DNA of 64,000 nucleotides. It comes from Pirellulales bacterium (GTDB taxonomy: Bacteria > Planctomycetota > Planctomycetia > Pirellulales > Thermoguttaceae). Made by a program: the position numbers and the translations under genes. The notes below the pieces were generated by a model. That model saw only the letters and a list, made by a program, of their open reading frames with translations. It did no database searches and was not told where the DNA came from. The DNA lies in contig JAFGDS010000030.1 of assembly GCA_016931995.1 (NCBI GenBank), positions 1 to 64,000 on the forward strand. The letters run 5' to 3'. Positions 7,567 to 17,040 of the stretch are shown piece after piece; the first letter of the stretch is position 1, and each line of letters opens with the position of its first letter.

Positions 7567-10500
7567 ATGTCTTTCCGGATCCGCAAGCGCGTCCTTTGGC
7601 TGGTTACCGCCATCGCCGCCGGAATGGCCGCGTCACCGGCGTCTTTGCGGGCCGCCGAGCCCACGGCATGGGAGGCGGCCTTCCGCGGCCCGCCGGAAGC
7701 CGCGCGGCCCTGGGTCTACTGGTTCTGGCTCAACGAGAACATCACCCGCGAGGGCATCACGGCGGACCTCGAGGCCATGGCTCGCGCCGGCATCGGCGGC
7801 GTGCTCATCATGGAGGTGGACCAAGGCGCGCCGCAGGGCAACGTGCCCTTTGGCGGGCCGGAGTGGCGCGAGCTGTTCAAGCACGTCTGCGCCGAGGCGG
7901 CGCGGCTCGGGCTGGAAGTGAACATGAACAACGACGCGGGCTGGTGCGGCAGCGGCGGCCCGTGGATCACGCCCGAGTTGTCCATGCAACGAGTCGTCTG
8001 GACCGAGACCGAAGTCGCCGGGCCGCGGCAACTGGACCAGGTCCTGCCGGCGGCGCCCGCCGTGGAGAATTACTATCGCGACATCGCCGTGATGGCGTTT
8101 CCCACGCCGTCGGGTGACGCGCGCGTGGCCGGGCTGCCGCTAAAGTCGGCGATGGCCTCGGACTCCGTCTCCATGCCCGCCCCGGCCGACTGGCCCGCGG
8201 CGGCGGACGACGCGGTGGTTGCCCGCGACCGGATCGTGAATCTCTCCGCCAAGATGGACGCCGAGGGACGGCTCGCGTGGGACGTGCCGGAGGGCAAGTG
8301 GACGATCCTGCGGATCGGGCACACCTCGACCGGCCGGAAGAACCATCCGGCCCCGGCCTCGGGCTGCGGCCTGGAGTGCGACAAGCTCAGCAAGGAGGCC
8401 GCCGAGGCGCATTTTGCCGGCCTGATGGGCAAACTCGTCGCCGACGTCGGCCCGCTGGCCGGCAAGACGCTCGTGGCCACGCACATCGACAGTTGGGAGG
8501 TCGGCTCGCAAAACTGGACGCCCAAGTTCCGCGAGGAATTCATGCGGCTCCGCGGGTATGACCCCTTGCCCTTGCTTCCCGTCATGACCGGCTTCGTCGT
8601 CGATAGCCCCGAGGTCTCCGAGCGGTTTCTGTGGGACGTGCGGCAGACGGTCTCCGATCTTTTGGTGGCGAACTACGCCGGGCATTACCGCACGATGGCG
8701 CACCGGCACGGGCTGAAGCTCACCATCGAAGCCTACGGCGCCCCGGTCGACGAACTGGCCTATGGTGGTTGCGCCGACGAGCCGATGGGTGAGTTCTGGT
8801 CGTGGTGGTTCCCAGGCTCCGGGTTCGAGATTTCCTTCAGTTGCACCGCGATGACCTCGGCCGCCCACGTGTACGGCAATCCGATCATCGGCGCCGAGGC
8901 CTTCACCGCATGCGACACCGAGCGCTGGTTGGGCCACCCGGGCGGGATCAAGGCCCTGGGCGATTGGGCCTTCTGCGAGGGCATCAACCGGTTCGTGTTC
9001 CACCGCTACGCGATGCAACCCTGGCTCCACGTGAAACCGGGCATGTCCATGGGGCCCTGGGGCCTGCACTACGAACGGACCCAAACGTGGTGGGAGTCAT
9101 CCAAGGCGTGGCACGAGTATCTCGCGCGGTGTCAATACCTGTTGCGCGAAGGGCTCTTCGTGGCCGACGTGTGCTATCTCGGTCCGGAGGGCTCGCCGCA
9201 GTCGCTGGGCATGCAAGATCGCTTCCTCGTCAGGCCCCGTACCGAGCTGGCGCCCCGCGATCGGAACCGTTATAGCCACGACATCTGCCCGCCGGACGCG
9301 CTCCTGACGCGGATGTCGGTGAAGGACGGCCGACTCGTGCTGCCCGACGGGATGAGCTACCGCCTGCTCGTGCTGCCGGCGGCCGAGACGATGACGCCGA
9401 AGCTGCTGGGCAAGGTCAAGGAGCTGGTCGAGGCGGGCGCGACGGTCGCGGGCCCGCGACCCGTCAAATCGCCCAGTCTCGCCGACTACCCGGCTTGCGA
9501 CCGCGAGGTTGCCCGGCTGGCCAACGAACTATTTGGCGCGGACGCGCCCGAGGAGCTCGCCGGCCGCCGCGTCGGCAAGGGCTGGGTGTACTCGTGCAAG
9601 GCGTTCCAGCGCGAGGCGGACCGGGCGCGAACACCCGAGGCCTCGCTCGGCGCGGCCCGCTGGATCTGGTATCCGGAGGGCAACCCCGTCGCGGGCGTGG
9701 CGCCCGGCGCGTGCCACTTCCGCCGCGTCGTCGCGATCGACGCCCAGAGCCCCGTCAAGGCAGCCAAGCTCGTCATGACCGCCGACAACGCCTTCACTTG
9801 CTGGATCAACGGTCGCGAGGCCGGCCGAGGCGACGACCACGGGCGGGTCTACGAAACGGACGTTTCGGAACTGCTCAAGCCGGGCGACAATCTCATGGCC
9901 GTGCTGGCCACCAACGGCGGCCAAGGCCCCAACCCCGCCGGTCTGATCGGCTCGCTGGTGGTTGAATACGCCGACGGCCGCACGCAGACCTTTGGCACCG
10001 ACGGCACGTGGCAATCGGCCAAGACCGTCGCGGACGACTGGACCACCGACGCCGCCTCGGGCAACGGCTGGGCCGCAGCCAAAGTGTTGGGCCCCTTCGG
10101 CATGGCGCCCTGGCGAGGGCCCAGCCAGCGCGATCTCCAACTTTTCCTGGAAGAGGATCTCGTCGAGGCCGTGCTGGCGAAGCTCGACGTGGCGCCGGAC
10201 TTCGATTTCCAGGCCCAAAGCGGCGCGCGGAGCCTCCGCTACATCCACCGCAAGGCCGACGGCGCGGACGTGTACTTCGTGGCCAATAAGCTCGCCCGGC
10301 CGGAGAGCGCCGTCTGCGCGTTCCGCGTGCAAGGCCGGCGGCCGGAGATCTGGCGGCCGGACACCGGCCAGATCGAGCGCCCGGCCGTGTACGACGAAGC
10401 GGACGGCGTGACCCGCGTGCCGATCGTGTTCGAGCCGGCCGGGTCCGTGTTCGTCGTTTTCCGCGCCGCCCCCGCGGCGCCGTCGGCGCGGATCGCGTCC

Positions 10501-11286
10501 GTCGCCATCGAGGGCAAAACGCTTCTGGCGACGGCCTGGGATCCGGACTTCCAGTTGGCCGCCGACGGCACGCCCCGGCCCGTCGAGGATCCCGGCGTGA
10601 CGCTGGTCGCCGACGCGGCCGGCCGCCTCGCCATCCGGGCGGAGCGGTCCGGAACGTACGACGTCACGTTCGCCGACGGTTCGGCGGGTCAGATCCACGT
10701 GGACGCCGTGCCCTCGCCGATCGAGATCGACGGCGCCTGGAACGTCAAGTTCGCCTCGGGGCTCGGCGCGCCCGAGCGGGTTGTGTTCGACAAGCTCGTC
10801 TCGTGGAGCGAACGCCCGGAGGAAGGCGTCAAGCATTTCTCCGGCACGGCCGAGTACGCCAAGACGTTCATCCTCGACGCCGAGAAGCTCCGGCGGGACC
10901 GCCGATGGACGCTCGACCTGGGCAAGGTCGAGGTGATGGCCGAGGTGACGCTCAACGGCAAGAACCTGGGCGTCCTTTGGAAAACGCCCTACCGCGTGGA
11001 CGTGACCGACGCCCTGGCCGAGGGCGAGAACGTGCTCAAGGTAAAAGTGGTCAACCTCTGGATCAACCGGATGATCGGCGACGAGTCGCTGCCGGACGAC
11101 AGCGACCGCAATCCCGACGGCACGCTGAAGAGTTGGCCCAAATGGGTTCTGGAGGGCAAGCCCAGCCCCACGGGCCGGAACACGTTCACCTCCTGGCGGC
11201 TGTGGCGCAAGGGCGAACCCCTGCAGCCCTCCGGCCTGATGGGTCCCGTGCGGCTCGTGCCCACGGCGGAAAGCGTGGGCCGTTAA
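7567..11286 (+). CDS. Secreted GH106-like alpha-L-rhamnosidase family glycoside hydrolase
   Basis: A 1239-residue protein starting at the ATG behind the ribosome binding site AGGAGATCGCCC; the open frame extends further upstream only through the tandem repeats. A signal peptide covers about residues 1-30. The catalytic region begins with RPWVYWFWLNENITREG and GIGGVLIMEVDQG, a signature of the GH106 rhamnosidase family and its relatives. A beta-sandwich insertion at about residues 690-850 (starts near RWIWYPEGNP) and a C-terminal galactose-binding-like domain (VTLNGKNLGVLWKTPYRVDV) follow. The enzyme probably hydrolyses rhamnosyl or similar linkages outside the cytoplasm together with the upstream acetylesterase. 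Substrate is inferred only from family. Confidence 0.87.
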   Translation: MSFRIRKRVLWLVTAIAAGMAASPASLRAAEPTAWEAAFRGPPEAARPWVYWFWLNENITREGITADLEAMARAGIGGVLIMEVDQGAPQGNVPFGGPEWRELFKHVCAEAARLGLEVNMNNDAGWCGSGGPWITPELSMQRVVWTETEVAGPRQLDQVLPAAPAVENYYRDIAVMAFPTPSGDARVAGLPLKSAMASDSVSMPAPADWPAAADDAVVARDRIVNLSAKMDAEGRLAWDVPEGKWTILRIGHTSTGRKNHPAPASGCGLECDKLSKEAAEAHFAGLMGKLVADVGPLAGKTLVATHIDSWEVGSQNWTPKFREEFMRLRGYDPLPLLPVMTGFVVDSPEVSERFLWDVRQTVSDLLVANYAGHYRTMAHRHGLKLTIEAYGAPVDELAYGGCADEPMGEFWSWWFPGSGFEISFSCTAMTSAAHVYGNPIIGAEAFTACDTERWLGHPGGIKALGDWAFCEGINRFVFHRYAMQPWLHVKPGMSMGPWGLHYERTQTWWESSKAWHEYLARCQYLLREGLFVADVCYLGPEGSPQSLGMQDRFLVRPRTELAPRDRNRYSHDICPPDALLTRMSVKDGRLVLPDGMSYRLLVLPAAETMTPKLLGKVKELVEAGATVAGPRPVKSPSLADYPACDREVARLANELFGADAPEELAGRRVGKGWVYSCKAFQREADRARTPEASLGAARWIWYPEGNPVAGVAPGACHFRRVVAIDAQSPVKAAKLVMTADNAFTCWINGREAGRGDDHGRVYETDVSELLKPGDNLMAVLATNGGQGPNPAGLIGSLVVEYADGRTQTFGTDGTWQSAKTVADDWTTDAASGNGWAAAKVLGPFGMAPWRGPSQRDLQLFLEEDLVEAVLAKLDVAPDFDFQAQSGARSLRYIHRKADGADVYFVANKLARPESAVCAFRVQGRRPEIWRPDTGQIERPAVYDEADGVTRVPIVFEPAGSVFVVFRAAPAAPSARIASVAIEGKTLLATAWDPDFQLAADGTPRPVEDPGVTLVADAAGRLAIRAERSGTYDVTFADGSAGQIHVDAVPSPIEIDGAWNVKFASGLGAPERVVFDKLVSWSERPEEGVKHFSGTAEYAKTFILDAEKLRRDRRWTLDLGKVEVMAEVTLNGKNLGVLWKTPYRVDVTDALAEGENVLKVKVVNLWINRMIGDESLPDDSDRNPDGTLKSWPKWVLEGKPSPTGRNTFTSWRLWRKGEPLQPSGLMGPVRLVPTAESVGR

Positions 11287-11578
11287 CTTCTGGTCCGATC
11301 GCGGCTCTTTTGGGGACCTCGCCATCGCCGATGCCCGGATGGCCTCGCGTCTGCGCGGATATTCCGGCGCGTGCCCGCGTCGGCAAGACGTTACCTGGCG
11401 TGCATCGTCGGAAGAAATTGCCTCTTCGGAAAAAGGGGACTATTTTGCCGCGAATGAGTGATTTCTGGCGGCACGACAACCGATAGAAGGGGGTGCAGTC
11501 GGGCTCATGCCCCCACTCGATGGGATGTCGGCACTCGGCAAGTGGGCAGTCGTTGCTTTATCGAGATCGGAGGTTGAG

Positions 11579-12115
11579 ATGTCCGGTATTGGAGGTGTGG
11601 GAAGCAACGGCAGTGCCAGTAGTTATATCAATGAGCTAGCGGCGCTCCGCATTCAGTCGCAAGAGACAGAACGCCGAGCGGAGATGGAAGCTCAGCTTGA
11701 CCAGGCCCTTGCCTCGGCCGGGGTGAGCGAAGACACCCGCAAGGCCATCGAGGCCGATCTCGCCGCGGCCTTCGAGACGCAGATGGCGTCCGGGTCGTTC
11801 CCGCCGGACCCCGAGGAGATGAAGGCGACAATCGACGGCATCTTCGAGAAGTACGGCCTTAACGCCGAGGACTTCATGCGTCCGCCGGCGCCACCGGCCG
11901 GCTACGGCATGGGCGGGCCGCCGATGGGCGGGCCGCCGATGGGCGGTGGCGAGACCGCATCGACCGACAGCACGGAGGACGACCTGCTCCAGCAGTTGCT
12001 CGACTACCTCGAGAAGTTGAACGCCAACTCCCAGGGCGAAGACACGAGCACGCAAGCTGCCACCATGTCGCAGAAGATACTTGACGCCCTGTTCGGCTTC
12101 GACCAAGAAGCGTAA
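11579..12115 (+). CDS. Gly/Ser/Pro-rich small protein of unknown function
   Basis: The chosen start is the ATG behind GAGATCGGAGGTTGAG, giving 178 residues. The N-terminus MSGIGGVGSNGSASSYINE is followed by a charged helical region (about 25-90), a GMGGPPMGGPPMGGG tandem (about 108-122) and an acidic helical C-terminus. No catalytic motif or membrane segment is seen. I do not recognise a named family; similar Gly/Ser-start proteins with a helical pair occur in Planctomycetes and sometimes resemble EF-hand-like surface proteins, but no calcium loop is visible here. Function unknown. Confidence 0.75.
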   Translation: MSGIGGVGSNGSASSYINELAALRIQSQETERRAEMEAQLDQALASAGVSEDTRKAIEADLAAAFETQMASGSFPPDPEEMKATIDGIFEKYGLNAEDFMRPPAPPAGYGMGGPPMGGPPMGGGETASTDSTEDDLLQQLLDYLEKLNANSQGEDTSTQAATMSQKILDALFGFDQEA

Positions 12116-12284
12116 CGGGCCCGAAAAGGCGTGGGACGCGCGCTAGCGCGATCTGGTCGTTCTCGCATCGGTTGTCGCTGATTGCGCGCAGGCACGCATC
12201 CGCATGCCGAAGCCCCGAGTCCCATCGCGTCGCCGCCAGCGGCGGGCTCCGCACGTCCACGGTAAGCGTCGACACGGCGCCTAC

Positions 12285-12545
12285 CTAGCCGAAGAACTGC
12301 CCAAACAGGTCCGCCTCCGGCCAATCGCGGATCGTGCCAACCGTTTCGCGCACGAGCGGGTCGACCAGCGCGGCGAATTGGCGGCCGCGGTCGTCGTCGT
12401 CGCTGTTGAAGAGGGTGACCCAGTTCGTGCCGTTCGACTCGCACACCAGGTTGGTGGACGACCCGGCCAAGAGGCCGCCGTGCCACTTCGAGTACCGGCC
12501 GGGCGAGCGGACGTCCGGGCGAACGTTCCAGCCGCAGGCGTAGTA
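12285..12545 (-). pseudogene. Remnant of a serine beta-lactamase-like hydrolase (C-terminal part only)
   Basis: Reading the minus strand from about 12545 to the stop at 12285 gives YYACGWNVRPDV, then SKWHGGLLAGSSTNLV, NWVTLFNSDDD and LVDPLVRETVGTI. That is the C-terminal end of class C beta-lactamase-like serine hydrolases, where the HGG motif is the KTG equivalent and precedes the last strands. A stop codon lies upstream at 12588-12590, and the N-terminal two thirds, including the SxxK nucleophile region, are absent. This is therefore a decayed fragment, not a functional gene. A TTG start near 12470 is formally possible but would cut the conserved domain. Confidence 0.8.
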
Positions 12546-12711
12546 GGTCGCCCGGGGTTGCCGCGCAGGCTGCGCCGCAACACTGGGCTAACCTATGGAA
12601 GCCCTTCGGGCTCTATGGACAACCTTGCCCCACGGGGAAGGAGAATCCGAATGCCCCACCACCCAACATTCGAATCTTATGACGCAGCCACGACGTGGTT
12701 AACGGCGTAGA

Positions 12712-12790
12712 GTGGCACTGGCTTTGCCAGTGATGGCATTACGTTGATTGTCTTTGTACTGGCAGAGCCAGTGGCACACGAACTTTGCGA
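12712..12790. repeat. CACTGGC/GCCAGTG palindrome pair
   Basis: GGCACTGGCTTTGCCAGTG (about 12713-12731) and TACTGGCAGAGCCAGTGGCA (about 12757-12776) face each other in the gap between the hydrolase remnant and the PAP2 gene. They belong to the family seen at 5490-5585, 54675 and 62050-62160. The PAP2 gene stops nearby at 12822, so the element might act in transcription termination, but no U-run is present. Confidence 0.7.
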
Positions 12791-12821
12791 GTGGGTACCA
12801 CTGCCGTCCAAGCCGCCGGTC

Positions 12822-14036
12822 CTACCGCCGCCAGATGAGCATCGCGCCGAGTGTATCCGGCTCGGCGATCGGCACGAACGAGACGCAGCCGTCGCCGGCC
12901 TCGGTCTGGTCGACGCCGCGGCAGGCGACATAGGCCAGCCACCAGCCTAGGCACGCCTGCGACAGGTAGTGCGAGTCGTCGTTCACCCGCGACCACGCCG
13001 GCAGGGCCGAGAGGATGTAGAGCCCTGCTCGGGGCAGCGCGCGGTCGCACATCCGCGCGGCCGTGATGAAGGGCACCGCGCCGATGAAGGCGTGGCCGCT
13101 CACCGCGTTGTTGTCCTCGAACGGCCGCCACATCGACTCGTGGCTGGTCTCGCCCGGCCGCGATCCGCCCAGGCCGTACTGCATGAAAAGCATTGGGGGA
13201 ACGCCAACGAGGTAGCCGCGGGTGGTCCTCATGCCGAACTCGCCCACCGTGCCGTAGACCGGCACGTCCTCGAGCATCTTGCCCGCCAAGCCCAAGCCCG
13301 CCCACGCGGGGATGAAGATCTCGCCCTCGCCAAACGTCTTCCAGAACGACGAAAAACGGTTCGTGTCGCGGGAGCGGACGTCGTCTTGATACCAGTCGCG
13401 GAAGTCGTGGTCGAGCGACGTGTTGGCCAAGAGGCTCGCGCCCGCCACGGAATAAAGCAGGTCGCACGCCACGGGCCAGGTGTAGAAATTGCGGTAATCG
13501 CCGCGGACGTCGCGGCAGGTCTCCCGCCAGAGGTTGGCCCCGCGGACCGAGAGCCGTTCGGAGAAGCTCGACCCGCGCGACGGCGCGCCGAATCCGCCCG
13601 GATTCAACCCAAAGGGCTCCTGACGCGCCGTCTCATCCGCCAACCCGCCACACGCGGCCGGGGCGCCGGGCGCGGAGTTCCAAAAAACGCCGGCCGGCAC
13701 CACGCCCGACACGCCGGGCAGTCGAACCATCGCCGGCCCGGGGCGGGTCGGAATCGGCTCGGCGGCGAAAGTGGGACCGGGGCCTATCTCGCGCGTTGGC
13801 CCCGGCGGTTCGTCCCGCGTCCACGACGGCTCGCGCACGACCGGCGGTGGCTCGCTGGCGGCCAGCGCCTTCGGCGCGGACCGCGCGGCGGGGGCGAAAA
13901 CCCATCGCGGGCCGCAGCCGACCGCGACGGTCAAGGCGAGAATCATCGCCGCGGCGGCGGTCGTTCGCAGGGCGCGCACCGGTAGTCGATCCCCCCTCGA
14001 CCCGGCGGTTCGGCGCGGATCCACCTCGGCGCGCAC
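12822..14036 (-). CDS. PAP2-superfamily phosphatase with N-terminal lipoprotein-like signal
   Basis: A 404-residue protein. The N-terminus has basic residues, a hydrophobic stretch and TVAVGCGP, which resembles a lipobox and suggests export and possibly lipidation. A Pro-rich segment covers about residues 55-145. The C-terminal half holds PAP2 features: NAVSGHAFIGAVPF (the SGH motif) and AWSRVNDDSHYLSQACLGWW (the SRxxxxxHxxxD-like block, with Gln in place of the usual Asp after HYLS). PAP2 enzymes remove phosphate from lipid phosphates or undecaprenyl pyrophosphate, or act as acid phosphatases. The gene is divergent from the next one. Confidence 0.82.
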   Translation of the reverse strand: MRAEVDPRRTAGSRGDRLPVRALRTTAAAAMILALTVAVGCGPRWVFAPAARSAPKALAASEPPPVVREPSWTRDEPPGPTREIGPGPTFAAEPIPTRPGPAMVRLPGVSGVVPAGVFWNSAPGAPAACGGLADETARQEPFGLNPGGFGAPSRGSSFSERLSVRGANLWRETCRDVRGDYRNFYTWPVACDLLYSVAGASLLANTSLDHDFRDWYQDDVRSRDTNRFSSFWKTFGEGEIFIPAWAGLGLAGKMLEDVPVYGTVGEFGMRTTRGYLVGVPPMLFMQYGLGGSRPGETSHESMWRPFEDNNAVSGHAFIGAVPFITAARMCDRALPRAGLYILSALPAWSRVNDDSHYLSQACLGWWLAYVACRGVDQTEAGDGCVSFVPIAEPDTLGAMLIWRR

Positions 14037-14278
14037 CTGGGGCGCGGATGTGAACTCCGACCGGCGCGGCGGGCAGAACCGGCGGCTGGGCGTGCCGGTT
14101 GCGGGCTGCTGGCCGCGCCGAGAGAACCTGGGTCGGTGTGGTTAGTGGCCCGCCAGAAGCCATCCGCGGCGGGCTGATACAGTTCATCGGATCGACACGA
14201 CAGCTACATGAACTACGCCCCCTACCCCAGGAACAACCGGAACAACCCGCAAACCTTAGCAGGTGTTTCGCACTGGCA

Positions 14279-14306
14279 TTGACACGATGCGACCGTACCC
14301 TACAAT
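14279..14306 (+). promoter_or_regulatory. Sigma-70-type promoter upstream of the DUF4153/4173 gene
   Basis: TTGACA at 14279-14284 and TACAAT at 14301-14306 are separated by 16 bp. The -35 matches consensus exactly and the -10 matches five of six bases. It faces the membrane-protein gene starting at 14496, giving a leader of about 180 nt. The rest of the 14037-14495 gap between the divergent genes shows nothing else I recognise. Confidence 0.5.
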
Positions 14307-14495
14307 CGGGGGTCGCTTAGGTAGCCGACGGCAAAATGTCATTCCCGCAGTAGAATGCGGTTCGGCGAGGGAATATCCGCGACTCCACGTGACTCAACAG
14401 GTGTAGACTGCGTGCGGCCGCTATCGCCGTTTGCCTCATCTTGCCAATCCTGTCCATTTCCACAGAACCTTCGGGAGCCAGAGGAGTCCCGTCCC

Positions 14496-16046
14496 ATGTC
14501 CTCCGTCGATGAGCGAACCAAGACGCCCGTTCGAGGGATCGAGCTGGCGGCCCTGTTGGCGCTGGTGGTGGTCTGCGACCTGACGATCTACCGCGGGCAG
14601 GGTTTCGCGGGCTACGGGGCGCTTTTCGTCGCGGCGCCGATCCTTCTGGCCCTGGGCATCTACCGGCCGCGTTTGGGGCGAGACGTTTGGATCACCGGCG
14701 CGCTCGTGGCCGTGTTGTCGGCGAAGCTCGTCTGGTGCGGCTCGTGGCTGGCGGTCGCGGCGGGCTTCGTGCTGATCGCCGGTCTGGCCGCGGCCCTGGC
14801 CGGGCAGCGGCCCTACGTGCTCACCGTGGCGGTGTTCGCCTCGCAGACCGTCTACGCCGGCTGCGATGGGTTGAATCAATATGGGCGGCGGATGGCCGCG
14901 CTGGGCGCGGGGCGGACCGGGGCCAGGTGGCTCAATGTCGCCTTGCCCCTGGCCGCCCTGCTCGTCTTTGGCATGATCTTCGTCGTGGCCAACCCGAACG
15001 TACTCGAGGTGGTTTCCGCGCGGATCGCGGCAATGCTGGCCGACCTGCGCGAGTGGCTCCTACACTTCTCGACGCTCGAAGTGGTCTTCTGGATCGCCGT
15101 GGCGTGGATCGGCATGGGCCTTCTGCGTCCGATCGTCCGGGACTGGGCCGTCCGCGCCGAGGTGCTCGGCGACGAGCCGGACGCGCTGTCCGAGGCGCCG
15201 CTTTTCGCCCCGCTGCGGAACACGCTGGCCACCGTGATCGTCCTGTTCGCGGTCTATCTCGTGTTCGAGTTCTGGACTCTCTGGTTCCACGAATTCCCCG
15301 AGGGCTTTTACTATTCCGGCTACGCCCACGAGGGCGCGGCGTGGCTCACGTTCGCGCTGGCCCTGGCCACGGCAATTCTCTCGCTCACGTTCAGCGGCCG
15401 CACGCTCCGCGATCCGCGCCTTGGGCAGCTTCGCCGGCTGGCGTGGACCTGGTCCGCGCAGAACTTCCTCTTGGCCGCTGCGGTGTACAACCGCCTGGGC
15501 ATCTACGTCGGCTTCAACGGGATGACGCGGATGCGGATCGTCGGCTTCTTGGGCATCACGGCCGTGGTGGTGGGCTTCGCCCTGGTGCTCTGGAAGATCG
15601 CCCGCAGTCAGAGCTTCGCCCTGTTGATCCACCGCCACCTGTGGACGGTCGCCCTGGCGGTGTACGTCTACGCGATCCTTCCGGTGGACCCGATCGTGGT
15701 GAACTACAACGTTGGGCGGATCCTCGCGGGCGATCTGAAGCCGTCCGTGCAGATCACCGAGCACCCGATCACGGCCGACGGCGTGGTGTATCTCACGCCG
15801 CTTCTGGACTGCCCGGACGAGAAAATCCGCGAGGGTGTCCGCGCGCTCCTGTCCATCCGCCAAGAGGAGGCCGAGCAGACGGTCGAGCGGAGCGCCTCAC
15901 TCGGCTGGACGGCCTTTCAACTCTCCGACCGCTGGGCCCTAAACCATCTCCGCGCCGGCGGCGCCGAGTGGAACACCTTCCCCACCCCCGAAGCCCGCCG
16001 GGAGGCGTATGACGCGTTCAAGGCGTACGCGTATCGGTGGTATTAA
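14496..16046 (+). CDS. DUF4153/DUF4173-type polytopic membrane protein
   Basis: A 516-residue protein from the ATG at MSSVDERTK; the frame is open further upstream but without a family match, and AGAGGAG lies a suitable distance before this ATG. There are about ten hydrophobic segments between residues 25 and 400 and a soluble C-terminal region (about 405-516) containing DGVVYLTPLLDCPDEKIREG. Blocks such as EFPEGFYYSGYAHEGAAWLT and VYNRLGIYVGFNGMTRMR match the DUF4153/DUF4173 group of uncharacterised bacterial membrane proteins. No biochemical role is established. It converges on ilvE, with a long perfect inverted repeat between them. Confidence 0.8.
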   Translation: MSSVDERTKTPVRGIELAALLALVVVCDLTIYRGQGFAGYGALFVAAPILLALGIYRPRLGRDVWITGALVAVLSAKLVWCGSWLAVAAGFVLIAGLAAALAGQRPYVLTVAVFASQTVYAGCDGLNQYGRRMAALGAGRTGARWLNVALPLAALLVFGMIFVVANPNVLEVVSARIAAMLADLREWLLHFSTLEVVFWIAVAWIGMGLLRPIVRDWAVRAEVLGDEPDALSEAPLFAPLRNTLATVIVLFAVYLVFEFWTLWFHEFPEGFYYSGYAHEGAAWLTFALALATAILSLTFSGRTLRDPRLGQLRRLAWTWSAQNFLLAAAVYNRLGIYVGFNGMTRMRIVGFLGITAVVVGFALVLWKIARSQSFALLIHRHLWTVALAVYVYAILPVDPIVVNYNVGRILAGDLKPSVQITEHPITADGVVYLTPLLDCPDEKIREGVRALLSIRQEEAEQTVERSASLGWTAFQLSDRWALNHLRAGGAEWNTFPTPEARREAYDAFKAYAYRWY

Positions 16047-16085
16047 GTAGCGGCGTAATGGCGCGAAAAGGTGGAGCAAACAACT

Positions 16086-16166
16086 GTAGGGTGGGTCGAG
16101 CGCAGCGAGCCCCACCAACCAAATACGTCGGAATCGGTGGGGCTCGCTGCGCTCGACCCACCCTAC
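16086..16166. repeat. 31-bp perfect inverted repeat between convergent genes
   Basis: The left arm (16086-16116) begins GTAGGGTGGGTCGAGCGCAG; the right arm (16136-16166) is its exact reverse complement, with a 19-bp spacer. It lies between the convergent stops of the DUF4153/4173 gene (16046) and ilvE (16183), where a long RNA stem could stop transcription in both directions. No U-run follows. The sequence resembles intergenic elements common in environmental Planctomycete genomes rather than a classic terminator. Confidence 0.9.
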
Positions 16167-16182
16167 GTCTCCGCGCCCGCCG

Positions 16183-17040
16183 TCAACCCCTGGTAACCGC
16201 CTTGAACCGCTTCATCAAATCGCGGGTGATCGGTCCCGGCGCGCCGGGGCCGATGGCGCGGCTGTCGACTTTCACCACGGGGACCACTTCGGCGGCCGTG
16301 CCGGTCAGGAAGCATTCGTCGGCGATGTAGACGTCGTGCTTCGTGAGCGGGACCTCGCGGACGTCGATGCCGGCCTCGCGGGCAAGGTCGATGACCACCT
16401 GGCGGGTGATCCCTTCGAGGATGCCGGCCTCGTTGGGCGGCGTGGAGAGCCGGCCGCCGCGGATGAGGAAGATGTTGTCGCCCGTGCACTCGGCCACCTC
16501 GCCCTTGTGGTTGAGCATCAAGGCCTCGATGCACCCGGCCTGCAAGCCCTCGATCTTCGCCAGGATGTTGTTCAGATAGTTGAGCGACTTCACCCGCGGG
16601 CTCAGCGCGGCCGGATGGTTGCGGACGGTGCTGACCGTGATGATCTCCAGGCCCTTCTCGTACAGCTCGTCGGGATAGAGCGCGATGTGGTCGGTGATGA
16701 TGATCACCTGTGGATGGCTGCACCGGTTCGGGTCGAGCCCCAGCGTGCCCGCGCCGCGGGTGACCACGACGCGGATGTAGCCGTCCTGGATGCCGTTGGC
16801 GCGGAGCGTGTCGCGGATGGCCTGGGCGAGGTCGGCCTTGGTCATGGGGATCGTGAGCCAGATCGCCTTGGCCGAGTCCCAAAGCCGGTCCAGGTGCTCG
16901 TCGAGCCGGAAGACCTCGCCGCCGTAGCTGCGGATGCCCTCGAATACCCCGTCGCCGTAAAGCAGCCCATGATCGTAGACGCTCACCCGGGCCTCGTCCT
17001 TGTCGAACAGCGTTCCGTTGATGAAGACCTTCAGCGCCAT
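16183..17040 (-). CDS. ilvE: Branched-chain amino-acid aminotransferase
   Basis: A 285-residue PLP enzyme of fold type IV that transfers amino groups between glutamate and the keto acids of Leu, Ile and Val. Seen in the sequence: YDHGLLYGDGVFEGIRSYGG (about residues 22-41), the PLP-binding lysine Lys151 in SPRVKSLNYLNN, the EVAECTGDNIFLI block, and ADECFLTGTAAEVVPV. Length and motifs are typical of short bacterial IlvE. D-amino-acid transaminase is a relative but the SPRVKSLNYLNN and GTAAEVVPV combination favours IlvE. It is monocistronic here. Confidence 0.94.
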   Translation of the reverse strand: MALKVFINGTLFDKDEARVSVYDHGLLYGDGVFEGIRSYGGEVFRLDEHLDRLWDSAKAIWLTIPMTKADLAQAIRDTLRANGIQDGYIRVVVTRGAGTLGLDPNRCSHPQVIIITDHIALYPDELYEKGLEIITVSTVRNHPAALSPRVKSLNYLNNILAKIEGLQAGCIEALMLNHKGEVAECTGDNIFLIRGGRLSTPPNEAGILEGITRQVVIDLAREAGIDVREVPLTKHDVYIADECFLTGTAAEVVPVVKVDSRAIGPGAPGPITRDLMKRFKAVTRG

